Shown piece by piece: positions 25,224 to 34,879 of a stretch of 64,000 nt of DNA. The position numbers and the translations under genes were made by a program. Source of the stretch: Leucaena leucocephala (taxonomy: Eukaryota > Streptophyta > Magnoliopsida > Fabales > Fabaceae); NCBI GenBank assembly GCA_037074615.1, contig CM073536.1, forward strand, positions 7,693,001 to 7,757,000, given 5' to 3'. Under the pieces are notes generated by a model. It was not told the origin of the DNA and searched no databases. It saw nothing but the letters and a program-made list of their open reading frames with translations. Every line of letters starts with the position of its first letter. Within the stretch, counting starts at the first letter, position 1.

Positions 25224-26609
25224 ATGGCTGGTGTCAAAGGAGGGTACTGGTATTCAGACAGTGGCCTCGCCGCTTCAGACATTGAATCCTCCTACTACAC
25301 TCATCTCTATTGTGCATTCGCAGATCTTGATCCCAACACTAACACCGTCACCATTGCTCCTTCCAAAGCATCTCAGTTCTCATCCTTCACCCAAACAGTT
25401 CGACAGAAGAATCCTTATGTTGATACCCTCTTGTCCATCGGTGGTGGTGTACGCGAATTGAGTTCAGAGTTCTCTCAAATGGCGAGAAATTGGAATACGC
25501 GCAAATCTTTCATCGACTCTTCCATCCAACTTGCCAGACAAAACAACTTCCGTGGCCTCGATCTCGATTGGGAATACCCATCTTCACAAGAAGACAAAAC
25601 CAATTTTGCTTCCCTCATCAACGAGTGGCAATATGCTATAACACAAGAATCTCAATCCTCTGGAAATCCGCCGTTGCTGTTGGCAGCCGCGGTGTCCGGA
25701 TCAGACCAGATTTCGCCATTGGACTTCTATCCATTTCAGGATATTGTGAATTGCATGGATTGGATCAACGTCATGACTTATGACCTGTTCATCCCAAATG
25801 ATTACCCAGACAAGACGCAACCACCTGCTCCATTGAGGAACCCAGGCGGGCTGTTCAGCGGAGACGAAGGGATTTCGAAATGGATCCGATCGGGCGTTCC
25901 TGCGGACAAAATGGTTATGGGTTTGCCATTTTATGGGTACAAATGGACCTTGATAAACCCTAACAATGGGGGATTGTTCGCACCGGCGACGAATCCTAAA
26001 GCTGGAGGTGTGGGGTACAAGGATATTGTAGCAGTGGGAGGGACGGTTAGCTATGATTCAACGTATGTGACGAATTATGCGCAGAAAGGATCAGATTGGT
26101 ATGGTTACGATGACACCCAGAGCGTTTCTGCGAAAGTTGCTTATGCGAAAGAAAGAGGATTGATCGGATATTTTTCTTGGAACGTTGGACACGACTCTGA
26201 TTGGATTCTCTCCAGAACCGGTTTGTATTTCCCTTTCACCCCCTTTTCTATTATTTTTGACAAAAAAGTTTAACAAGCAATCGATAAAAATAGTCCTTGT
26301 TATAAAATTTTATAGATTAGAAAAAGATAGAAAGTAAAAATTTATATACAGAGAGAGTAACTGATATTTGAACTCACCTTCTTGATTTATAAAAATTTCA
26401 AATAGAGTTTGATCGATTTTTTAAAAATATTTGTCCCTATATATATTATAAGATTTGATTGGGAAATATTTTTTATTTATTTTACACTACTATTATTTAA
26501 TATGAGATTAAAAAAGAAAATTAGGTTGTCAATACTTATAATCTTACTTAACTTTTAAACTAATGGGTTTCTTTTCGTTGTAATGGCAGCTTCTGAAACA
26601 TGGGGATAG
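25224..26609 (+). CDS. GH18 chitinase (class V type), copy 2
   Basis: Two exons, 25224-26220 and 26590-26609, giving 338 residues ending SETWG. It differs from copy 1 at few positions: the post-strand-3 loop is SIGGGVRE, one residue shorter and without the poly-Gly stretch; others include Trp for Leu in ARNWNTR, VMTYDLFIPNDYPD for VMAYDLFIPDGYPD, and DKMVMG for DKLVMG. The catalytic box GLDLDWEYP (Asp113, Asp115, Glu117) is intact, so both copies should be active hydrolases of chitin-type oligomers. No signal peptide. The tandem inverted arrangement and close identity indicate recent duplication. Read without splicing, the frame runs on into the intron to about 26,273; the conserved 3' exon and its acceptor (ATGGCAG) support the spliced form. 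Confidence 0.93.
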
Positions 26610-26765
26610 TGAAGCACAACAGAGCAGAAGGAATGTTGCCGAAGGAATAAAAAGGAAAATTTGCATTTGCGGATATTAAATTGGCCAAAATTATCTTTGA
26701 AGAATTAAGCGTGTCATTTTCTCAGTGTAACACTTGTTGTGTTTATGAATAAGCCGTGTTACTTA

Positions 26766-27829
26766 GGGCCTGATTGATAACCACTTAAATAGACCTGGGA
26801 AAATGGGCTGGCCCGCTTAAAATGGGCCAGTCCGCTTCTAGCCCGCGGACTAGCAGCCCGCCCCAAAACGGGTTGGCATTTTGCCAGCCCTAGCCCGCGG
26901 CTCGTTCACTTTTTTTTTTTAAATTTCAATATTTTTAAAAAATTATTTTTAAACTTTTAAAATACTAATAAAAAATTTCTAATATTATATTAGTATAATA
27001 AAAAAAATTGTTCATATTATACTCTTAAAAATTTATATTTTTTATAAAAAATCTCAAATTTTATAACTATAAATCTAAATAAACATTAACAAAATATTAA
27101 TCAATTATTATATATCAACAAATAAGTAATCATCTTTACTAGTAATTGATAATGGAAGTATTCAAAATAATATTTGAGTAAAATAAATAATATTATTAAA
27201 AATAAAAAAAATAAAAAAATGGGTTGGCGGGCTAGAAGGGGGCGGGCTGTGCAGCCAGCCCCAAAACGGGCTGGCAAAATACTAGTCCGTTTTTGGCCCG
27301 TTTTACCAGCTCTACACTCAAATCATAATTTTAAAAGAGTTTATAGTCTAAATATTAGTATAATTTTTTTTAAAATAAATAGTTATATTTGTCCAAAAGA
27401 GCTTTTAGATTAAACCATAGTTTAAAACTAAGGTTTTAGATAAGCTATTGAGATTAGTTTCTGAAACAGTAAGAGAGCTTATGGATTACCTAATTACTAT
27501 TTTACCCTTATTTTTTCTTACATCGGCTCTCCGCTCTCCGCTCTCCTCTCTTATCTCTCATCTCTCTTCTTCACCCTCTCTCCTCTCTCCTCTCTCTTTT
27601 TCACCATCTCTTCTCTCTCCTCTTTTATCTCTTATATTTTTAATAAAATCATATCATTTTTAATAATTTTTCAATTACAAAAGTCCTTCTAGTAAGAACT
27701 ATCTAAACACTCATTTATTCAGAATTATTTTTTTTCATATGTTCTCCAAAAGCCATTTTTTAAAAGTTGTCTAAAAACTCTTTTTTTTTTTTCATAAAAC
27801 TTTTTACAAACTCTTATCCAAACATGCCC
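26766..27829. mobile_element. Tourist/Harbinger-like MITE, split by a hAT MITE
   Basis: Starts GGGCCTGATTGAT, ends ATCCAAACATGCCC, flanked by TTA on both sides. Without the inner element and its 8-bp duplication it would be about 531 bp, matching the 525-bp copies at 17,780 and 59,097. The core is CT-rich (about 27,520-27,640). It lies in the downstream flank of chitinase copy 2 only, so it inserted after the duplication or was lost from copy 1. Confidence 0.75.
26790..27314. mobile_element. hAT-type MITE, 525 bp, with 8-bp TSD
   Basis: Terminal inverted repeats TAGACCTGGGAAAATGGGC and (reverse) TAGAGCTGGTAAAACGGGC. The flanking octamers are CACTTAAA and CACTCAAA, matching at 7 of 8 positions, the target-duplication length of hAT elements. 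Subterminal GGGCTGG/CCAGCCC clusters at both ends and an AT-rich middle with no coding. It lies inside the Tourist-like MITE. Confidence 0.85.
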
Positions 27830-28135
27830 TTATTTAGCTACATGTGATATTTAAATAATGTAATGTCTATCTCATAAGATTGTCTTATACTGTCATGCAT
27901 AATCTAAATTCTTCTATTTATCAATAAATCTTTAATTATTTGTTTTGATTTCTGAAAGGAATGGAAAACTTATACTTTTTTAATTGTTAATATAAGAACT
28001 AATTATTTTTTTAGATAGTAAAATTTATATAAAACTATTAATAATAACTAATATAAAAGTTAATTGACTAAATTAAAAAGTATATAATACTCCTCTTGTC
28101 CTTAAAATAGGACATTGCTGGAAAGTTGATTTCAA

Positions 28136-28840
28136 TCTTATATATAAAACATATTTCCTATATTTATCAACTTTTTTTAAATTACCTTTATTAATACTCC
28201 CTCAACAATAATCAAATAAGAGTGAAAATGTGAGAGTTAAAGAAGATTATTAGAGTGGTTTAAAGAAACTTGCATTGTTAACTAACTTTCTTAATATAGT
28301 CAAATTAGTTAAATATATCATATATCAAGGATAAAAGGAGTATGAATTTGTCTTGAAGAGTTGAATTTGATTATAATTAACTGATTTATTTGATTTCTTA
28401 ATTTTTTTCAAAAAAATTAACTAACTCTTACTCCTCCAATTCTAATATAGTATGATTTTTTTTAAAACATTTTAGTTATCTTCTTTAATCCCCTTATTCT
28501 CTTTTATTTAATTATTGTTGGTAAGTATTAATAGGATAATTTGAGAAAAAGATGGATAAATATAAAAAATATATTTTTTGTTTTTTATTAAGATTAACTC
28601 TGTAATTATATTTTATATCTTAGAGGAGTATATATTATGGATTGGAGCATATCTATATATTCAAGATGTTTATTTTCAATTAAATCATGGTGTACGGGAA
28701 CGATTTGACGCCCCATGCACATGTACAATGCAACTTATCATCTACAATATTAGACCCATTACTTCGAATAATATAGTAATATACAAATCATTGCACCCAC
28801 GTAATAATCAGGACGTTTCCATCTTGGTCGGTAATGATAA
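28136..28840. other. AT-rich intergenic DNA
   Basis: No gene seen between chitinase arm 2 and the HSP20 promoter region. A GC-richer patch at about 28,690-28,850 is probably HSP20 upstream sequence. Confidence 0.35.
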
Positions 28841-28868
28841 TTCGCGAAAAGTTGGGGTCCTTCGGGAA
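28841..28868 (+). promoter_or_regulatory. Heat-shock-element-like modules upstream of HSP20
   Basis: Two TTCnnGAA modules, TTCGCGAA (28,841-28,848) and TTCGGGAA (28,861-28,868), 20 bp apart and so in the same 5-bp register, 86-113 bp upstream of the ATG. This is the pattern bound by heat-shock factors, but the units between them are degenerate. Confidence 0.5.
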
Positions 28869-28953
28869 ATATAGAAAAACATACGATACTAGAATAAGCA
28901 CTTTCTACTATTTCCTCCAATTCGCATTCTCGTTAAAGCTCCAAGATTAGAAG

Positions 28954-29421
28954 ATGTCGTTGATCCCAAGTTTCTTTGGTGGCCAAAGGAGCGGTGTTTT
29001 CGACCCTTTCTCGCTCGACATCTGGGATCCCTTCAAGGATTTTCCCTCCCCTTCTTCTCTCAACATTTTTTCTGGAAAATTCTGCATTCGTCGGAACTCG
29101 AATTGACTGGAAGGAGACTCCAGAAGTCCATGTGTTTAGGCCGATCTTCCAAGGCTGAAGAAGGAGGATGTTAAGGTGGAGATTGAAGATGATATGGTGC
29201 TTCAGATAAGCGGAGAGAGGAACGTGGAGAAAGAAGACAAGAACGAGAAATGGCACCGCGTAGAGCGTAGCGGCGGCAAATTCATGAGGAGATTCAGGTT
29301 GCCGGAGAATGCGGAGATGGATCAGGTGAAGGCATCTATGGAACATGGGGTTCTCACTGTGACTGTTCCAAAGGAAGAGATGGAGAAACCTGAGGTTAAG
29401 GCCATTGAGATCTCCGGTTGA
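28954..29421 (+). pseudogene. Class I cytosolic small heat-shock protein, frameshifted
   Basis: Intronless, as usual for this family. The N-terminus MSLIPSFFGGQRSGVFDPFS and SLDIWDPFKDFP is a class I (HSP17-18) signature. The alpha-crystallin domain and tail (VEIEDDMVLQISGERN, WHRVERSGGKFMRRFRLP, GVLTVTVPKEE, KAIEISG) are intact in the same frame as the start. Between them, one base is gained near 29,065-29,078 (around a T run) and one lost near 29,135 (VFKADLP expected, reading TTTAGG), so about 60 bp including ENSAFVGTRIDWKETP is out of frame and a stop interrupts the original frame near 29,110. The two shifts cancel, so repair of either alone would not restore it. sHSPs are ATP-independent chaperones forming 12-24-mers. 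Most likely a recent pseudogene; sequence error is possible. Confidence 0.85.
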
Positions 29422-29868
29422 GAAGAATGAGAAATGAATAACAAATTCTCTGCTTTCTTTCTGGGTTTTACGTTCATGAGTGTTGGTCATGTGCATGCTT
29501 GTAAAGTGACTGCGTGTTAATGTAAATTAACTTGTGTGTTTGATTTGATCATGGGTGTGGTTTTGGAGTAAAATATAGGTTCATTTTCCTTTTGCAAACG
29601 TGTCTCTTGTTATTTTTCTTTTAAATCCGTCAGCATCTCAAGAATCTAGTGGAAAGGATGAAGAACCTTAAAGGGGGAGATTATTATTTTACCCTCAGGG
29701 GCTGTTCGTTTCTAGGGCAGGGTTGAATGTTTTCTTATTTAGTTTGATTAGAAGGGAAATGAGGGAATATATTTTTAATAATCTTTTATTTGGTTAAAAG
29801 AGGGAATAGTAGAAAATGATATGATTAATTTATCATTATACTCTTATTATTACCAACGAATTTGTGTA

Positions 29869-30135
29869 TGGAAACTTAATTTTTTTATGAAACTCAAATT
29901 GTGTAACAAGAAAAAAAATCGAGTTATGGTGAAAAAAATAGAGTTTTACGAACTTATGTAACAACTCAATTTTAGTAAAGAAACTTAAATTTTAACACTG
30001 TGATGCGTATACAATTAAGTTAAGTTGTTTGCGAAAAATAGAGTTACATGTAAAACTTGAGTTTTTAATCCAAGATCAATTTGTCCAGATTGGGTCACTT
30101 CGGTTATAAAACTCGAGTTTTTGAACGAAACTCGT
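29869..30135. repeat. AACTCGAGTTT-type subterminal repeats, left block
   Basis: Many degenerate copies of AAACTCGAGTTTT/AACTTGAGTT in both orientations. A similar block lies at about 33,655-33,790. Together they look like the subterminal regions of one transposon whose interior (30,136-33,654) holds later insertions. Confidence 0.4.
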
Positions 30136-31265
30136 GTAACATCCCAATATTTATTCTTATATTTAAAACACAATTAAAAATTTTATTTAGCAATAACTCA
30201 GAAATATTATCTAATTAAATTATTATAGTTTAATATTTTTATTATTTTTAATAAAATAGGATATCTAGATTATCCTACCGTTATCTTTACTTATGATTTT
30301 ATGATTTGATTGTTATTATTAGTTAGGAATTTATTAAAATTTAGGTTCAGATACATATGGATTTAAATTTTGAAAATGCGGTTTAAATTTTAAATTACTA
30401 TGTCTAATAGGATTTTGACGAGTTATAAAGATAATCATCTAATTATCTAATTAGATCCTCGAATATTTTAAACTCTTTAGTTATTTTGAAATTATTTCTC
30501 CACCCAATAAGATTTTTAGTATAATATTACTAATAATATGGGAGAAAGATAATAATAATAACTATGAAAAATAATAAAATTAGATTAAATAAGATTGGAT
30601 ATAAAAGCAAGATAATAATAATAATAATAATACTAAAAAAAATAATAAAATTATATTAGATAAGATTAAAATTTTAAATTTTATAAATTATATATTAGTA
30701 TCATAAACCTAGTCCCTAATTCTGATTACAGTCTAATTTCTCTCTTCACTCTCATAAAGTACATTCGTTTTCTCCTATTAAGTGTTTGCTCTGAAGTTTA
30801 ATTTTGCTCCGGAGCCATAATACCGCTCCCAACATTCTAATGATGGCTACGTATTCAACGTAGTTAAATTTACATGTATATCCCACAAGATCTATTTTTG
30901 CCAAAGTTATACTTTTCCTGCATAAAGTTCATGTAAGGATCAGACAAGCCATTCATTCTGGAATTTGTAACATCTTCTATCTAAATAATCACATATATAC
31001 ACAAAAAGTATGTATGCATATATGTACATGCGTTAGTAGTTGTTCAAGATTGTTGTAAGAAAATACTCCATTTTCCATGGATTTAGGAGGCACAGCATAG
31101 AGAAGAAAGCAATAGGCACAAACCCTCAAAAGACCAGGTACATAAGCAACGCTCCAGAGATATTTATATAAATTTATATTTTTAAATAAATACAGAAAAG
31201 AGACAAAACAAAAACTAAATGGTCCTGCCTTATTTTTGGAAAGAACTACTTTGAAGTTGACTATA

Positions 31266-31947
31266 GTGTATGTTTGACAAATGTTAAAACTATAATTTTA
31301 AAAGAGTTTATGGTCTAAACTTTAGTTTAAACAAAATTTGAAAACAAACTGTCATATTTGTCTAAAAGTACTTTTGGACTAAACCATGGTTTAAAACAAT
31401 GGTTTTAGATAAGCTACTGGAAGAGCTTCTGGAATAGTAAAAGAGTTTATGGACTACCCAATTACTATTTTACCCTTATTTTTTCCCTCCTCTCCTCTCT
31501 CCCCTTCTTCTCTCTCTTCCTGTCGATGCTTCAAAATAGCTTCAGCTCCGCTGTCGCTCCTTACCGCCGTCGCTACTTAGGCTTTGCCTTCTCCTCCCTC
31601 TAGTCACCATCGTTGCTTGGCCATCGTCTCTCTGTCCTCACCTCTGTCCCTCGTCGCCCTCCGTCCATCGGCAGCATCATTGCCCTCCATCCGTCTTCAG
31701 AGAAAGAAGAGAAATGAGAGGATAAACAGTGAAAGAGTTAACTGAAGGCTGTGATATTTTTTTTTATCTCATACTCTTTCTGGTAATTTTTCGATCATAA
31801 AAGTCCTTCTGGTAATAACTGTTTAAACACTCATTTTTTTAGAACTACTTTTTTTTCCATAAACTCTTCTCCAAAAACTTTTTTTCAAAAGCTGTCCAAA
31901 AGCCCTTTTTTTCATAAGCTCTTTTTTAAACTCTTATCCAAACAGGC
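31266..31947. mobile_element. Tourist-like MITE with GC-rich internal insert, 682 bp
   Basis: The same family as the elements at 17,780, 26,766 and 59,097 (GTGTATGTTTGAC start, complement of GCCTGTTTGG at the end), flanked by ATA on both sides. It is about 150 bp longer: positions of about 31,528-31,710 hold GC-rich sequence absent from the other copies. Confidence 0.7.
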
Positions 31948-31998
31948 ATATCTCTCAAATTCTCCAAAATTTATGATATCAAAGCTCACCTCATCTTC

Positions 31999-32174
31999 TC
32001 ACTCCACATTGTCCTTTTCAATATTATCCAAAGCATTGGAAACAGCTTGTGGGGCATTCTTATCACCAAAATTCCTCTCTTGACCAATTTTCAGCATCTA
32101 ATTGGCACTCTTTTCCCATATTTGAAATCAAATCTTTGGCAGACAATGAAAGCATATATTCTTCATAGAGAGAC
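31999..32174 (-). pseudogene. Unidentified terminal-exon fragment with frameshift
   Basis: After a good acceptor (TATTTAG on the minus strand) an open frame reads SLYEEYMLSLSAKDLI and continues to WSREEF. One extra base then shifts it; in the next frame it goes on as GDKNAPQAVSNALDNIEKD and ends at a stop (31,999-32,001). The two halves together look like a real C-terminus of an acidic, helical protein. I do not recognise the family. Sequence toward 31,010 could be its 3' UTR, split by the MITE. Confidence 0.4.
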
Positions 32175-33654
32175 CTAAATATAAATAATGAAAACATCAT
32201 ATTGATAAATCATAAGATAGAATGAGGATTCATGTTGATAGATTCTATTCTCAAATAATATTGAATTAAAATAAAAAATAGTTTGATATGGGTAACCATT
32301 TTATATACATATATTTATATACATAGTTAAATAAAATATATTGATTACTAGAGATTATCTCTAAGACTTCAGAGTAGTTTTATAATAATTTTAGGGTAGT
32401 ATTAAATAATATATTGACAGTTCTTGTATGGTGATTTTGTAAACTATCATAGGAGTTCTAAAGTAACTTTTGTTAAAGTACCATATTGTTTGTGATTGAT
32501 GTTATTGTATATGGGGCCACTTGATTTGTGGTAATTATTCCATGCTTTAGTGAGAAGTAACCACTTTCTGCTCGTTGTGTGTGCTAATGTGATGTTTGTG
32601 AGTGATTTAATATATAAATCTATTGATATTGATATGATTATATTGAGAAAATTTATTTGATAATTTTTATTGACAATAGTCTTGTGGGACTTAAAGTTTA
32701 ATTTAAAAAGTTTAAATTAAGATTTGAAACTTGTTATATATTGAGATTAGAATTTGAATAAAGTTATTATATTGAGAAAAACTCTATTGTGACATTTATT
32801 GATATTATTAATTATCAAACTATTGAGATTTTGATTAATATGATTATCTTAAAAATTATGTATTGGGGATTGGTGATGAGGGAGTTGTATTTCTACATAT
32901 AGTATAGCCTCTATTTGAGCTTGATGGTTGACTTTTATCCTATCTGTTTATCGAAGGATTTACCCCACCTGTTTATCGAGGAGGAATGAACCCATGGTTT
33001 GGTCATGTGCTCTGTGGATTTTAGCTGATCAATAACACTTATCCGGTTAGCTTTTTGGGTGGCCAGTCATATGGTAATTATTACTAGCCCATGAGTTCGG
33101 TCGGCAGGAATAAAGCGGTTTGGTTGGATTGATGGGTGGAACTTGGATGGTTTATCCATTTGATTATATTATGATGATATATTATTTTTTATATATTGTA
33201 TTTTGTGAATTGTCCCACCTAACACTTCACGACACATGTTAGTATGTATGATGAGTATAATTACTAGTTACTGAGACGTTTGTCTCACCTTATTTTTATT
33301 AATATTTTTCAGGTGATAGTCCATTCTTAGGACCCCAGGAAAAATTTTAGAAGTTTGATTAAAACTCTATCAATTGTATAGCTTTCTCATTTAAATGTAT
33401 GTGTAGAATACTTATATATTGCCACAGTAGGTCTCATTATGCATACTCTAATATTATATAATACTTTATTTGGATTTTAGAAAAAGACTTTTTATAACCA
33501 TGGTAGGGTTTCTTTGAATTTTAATAAAACTATTTTTTACTATGGTTAATTCTTTTAAAATAAACTAAATTTATTTATAATATTATTTTAGATTTATATT
33601 GTGTGCAAAAATTGGTCCAAGTAATTAATAGTAATTATATTTTAGAAAAATTTT

Positions 33655-33790
33655 ATAACTCGAGTTTTATAACGCTTCTCACTAGTAAAATTCAAGTTAC
33701 TCTTACATAACTTAAGTTTTGTCACTTCAATTACAGAAATACATTACTTTAAAAATTCGAGTTTTTTAACTAAAATTGATTTTGACCAGT
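33655..33790. repeat. AACTCGAGTTT-type subterminal repeats, right block
   Basis: Counterpart of the block at 29,869-30,135, with ACTCGAGTTTTATAAC and AATTCGAGTTTTTT units. It ends where chitinase-flank homology begins. Confidence 0.4.
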
Positions 33791-33793
33791 TAG

Positions 33794-34095
33794 AGTCTAA
33801 ATTCTTCTATTTATCAATAAATCTTTAATTATTTGTTTTGATTTATGAAACAAATGGAAAATTTCTACTAATTGTTAATATAAGATTTAATTATTTTTTA
33901 AAAAGATTAAAAAAGTTATACACAACTGTTAATTATAACTAATATAAAAATTAATTGATTAATTTAGATAAATTAAAAAGTATATAATATTTTTCTGGTA
34001 TTTAATATAGGATATTGCTGGAGAGTTAATTTTAATCCTATTATTTTAGACTAAAACTAAAATTATTATTTAACTCTAATAAATAAATATTAGGA
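33794..34095. repeat. Third copy of the chitinase downstream flank
   Basis: CTAAATTCTTCTATTTATC through ATTGCTGGAGAGTTAA and on to AACTCTAATAAATAAATA. This matches the distal flank of arm 2 (27,893-28,135) and the reverse complement of arm 1 (to about 14,675). It has no chitinase coding beside it. Confidence 0.75.
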
Positions 34096-34879
34096 TAAAA
34101 TTATTATTTCATCCAATTATATTTTCCATCGTTATTGTTGGGCCAAACAAATTTTCTTAAGGATAAGTCTGACTTTTGAACATATACGGGATGTTTCACG
34201 TCACCATAGAAGTTGATCTAGTGATAAACGATTTAATATCTATTAAATAAAATTTTAAATTTAAATTTTAATATATATATAAAAAAAATTTATTGAAAGA
34301 CTCATCCATTATAATTAAACGGAGTCAAATATAAATAAGTAAAATTTTAATCAACTAAGTGGATAAAAAAAATAAAAAAAAAATGTTTCACGTCCAATCC
34401 ATCCATAAATATAATTTCCAAAAGATAAATGACATTACACATTTGAACTTCCCTTCAGTTTCTTAATCCAAACCAAACTCGTTTGAATTTCATCCATCAT
34501 CATCATTACCAATCTAAACTATTATCTTCTTTCTTTCTTTCCATTTTTTTTCTCAGTGAACTTAGGTAGTGGGCGGTCCTCCTCAACTCACCCGCTTAGG
34601 TCGGATCTATTTTCTACCATTACAGTCACTTTCCTTCTTTAGCATCATTTTCATCGCAGCCCCCTTGCCCTTCCGTCGACCCAGTAAAAATTTTCCTAAA
34701 CCCATACAACTTCCTTTTCCTCGGAAAACAAAATCTAAAAATTTGTCAAGATAAGATTGGATAATCCCAGAATATCTCAACCCTCCTGATTCATATCTTG
34801 TTCATCGTCTTTCATGCGGAAATTACCAGACAAATTGGGTGTGGCGTCTTCCATTTATTTATGAGGTGGGTTTGTGTTA
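34096..34879. other. Upstream region and 5' leader of the hydrolase gene
   Basis: AT-rich to about 34,430, then pyrimidine-rich transcript-leader-like sequence. A 61-codon frame here starts at GTG and does not look like a protein gene. Confidence 0.4.

Larger units (their letters stand above)
24877..28135. repeat. Inverted duplication, arm 2 (chitinase copy 2)
   Basis: Reverse-complement counterpart of 14,800-17,011. It is longer because two nested transposable elements (26,766-27,829) lie in its downstream flank. Homology resumes after the insertion, from about 27,835 to 28,135. Confidence 0.85.
30136..33654. mobile_element. Repeat mosaic with a TGTAACATCCC-type element
   Basis: Begins TGTAACATCCC right after the left AACTCGAGTTT block, a start often seen in plant LTR elements. 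At about 33,260-33,330 there is TTACTGAGACGTTTGTCTCACC followed by TTTTTCAGGTGATAG-like sequence, also typical of such repeats. No gag or pol coding is visible, so it would be a solo LTR or a non-autonomous element. I cannot fix its true ends. It contains a MITE (31,266-31,947) and an exon remnant (31,999-32,174). Confidence 0.4.

Noticed and set aside
28933..29496. 187-codon frame on the minus strand
   Set aside because: Antisense shadow of the HSP20 sequence, which is clearly coding on the plus strand.
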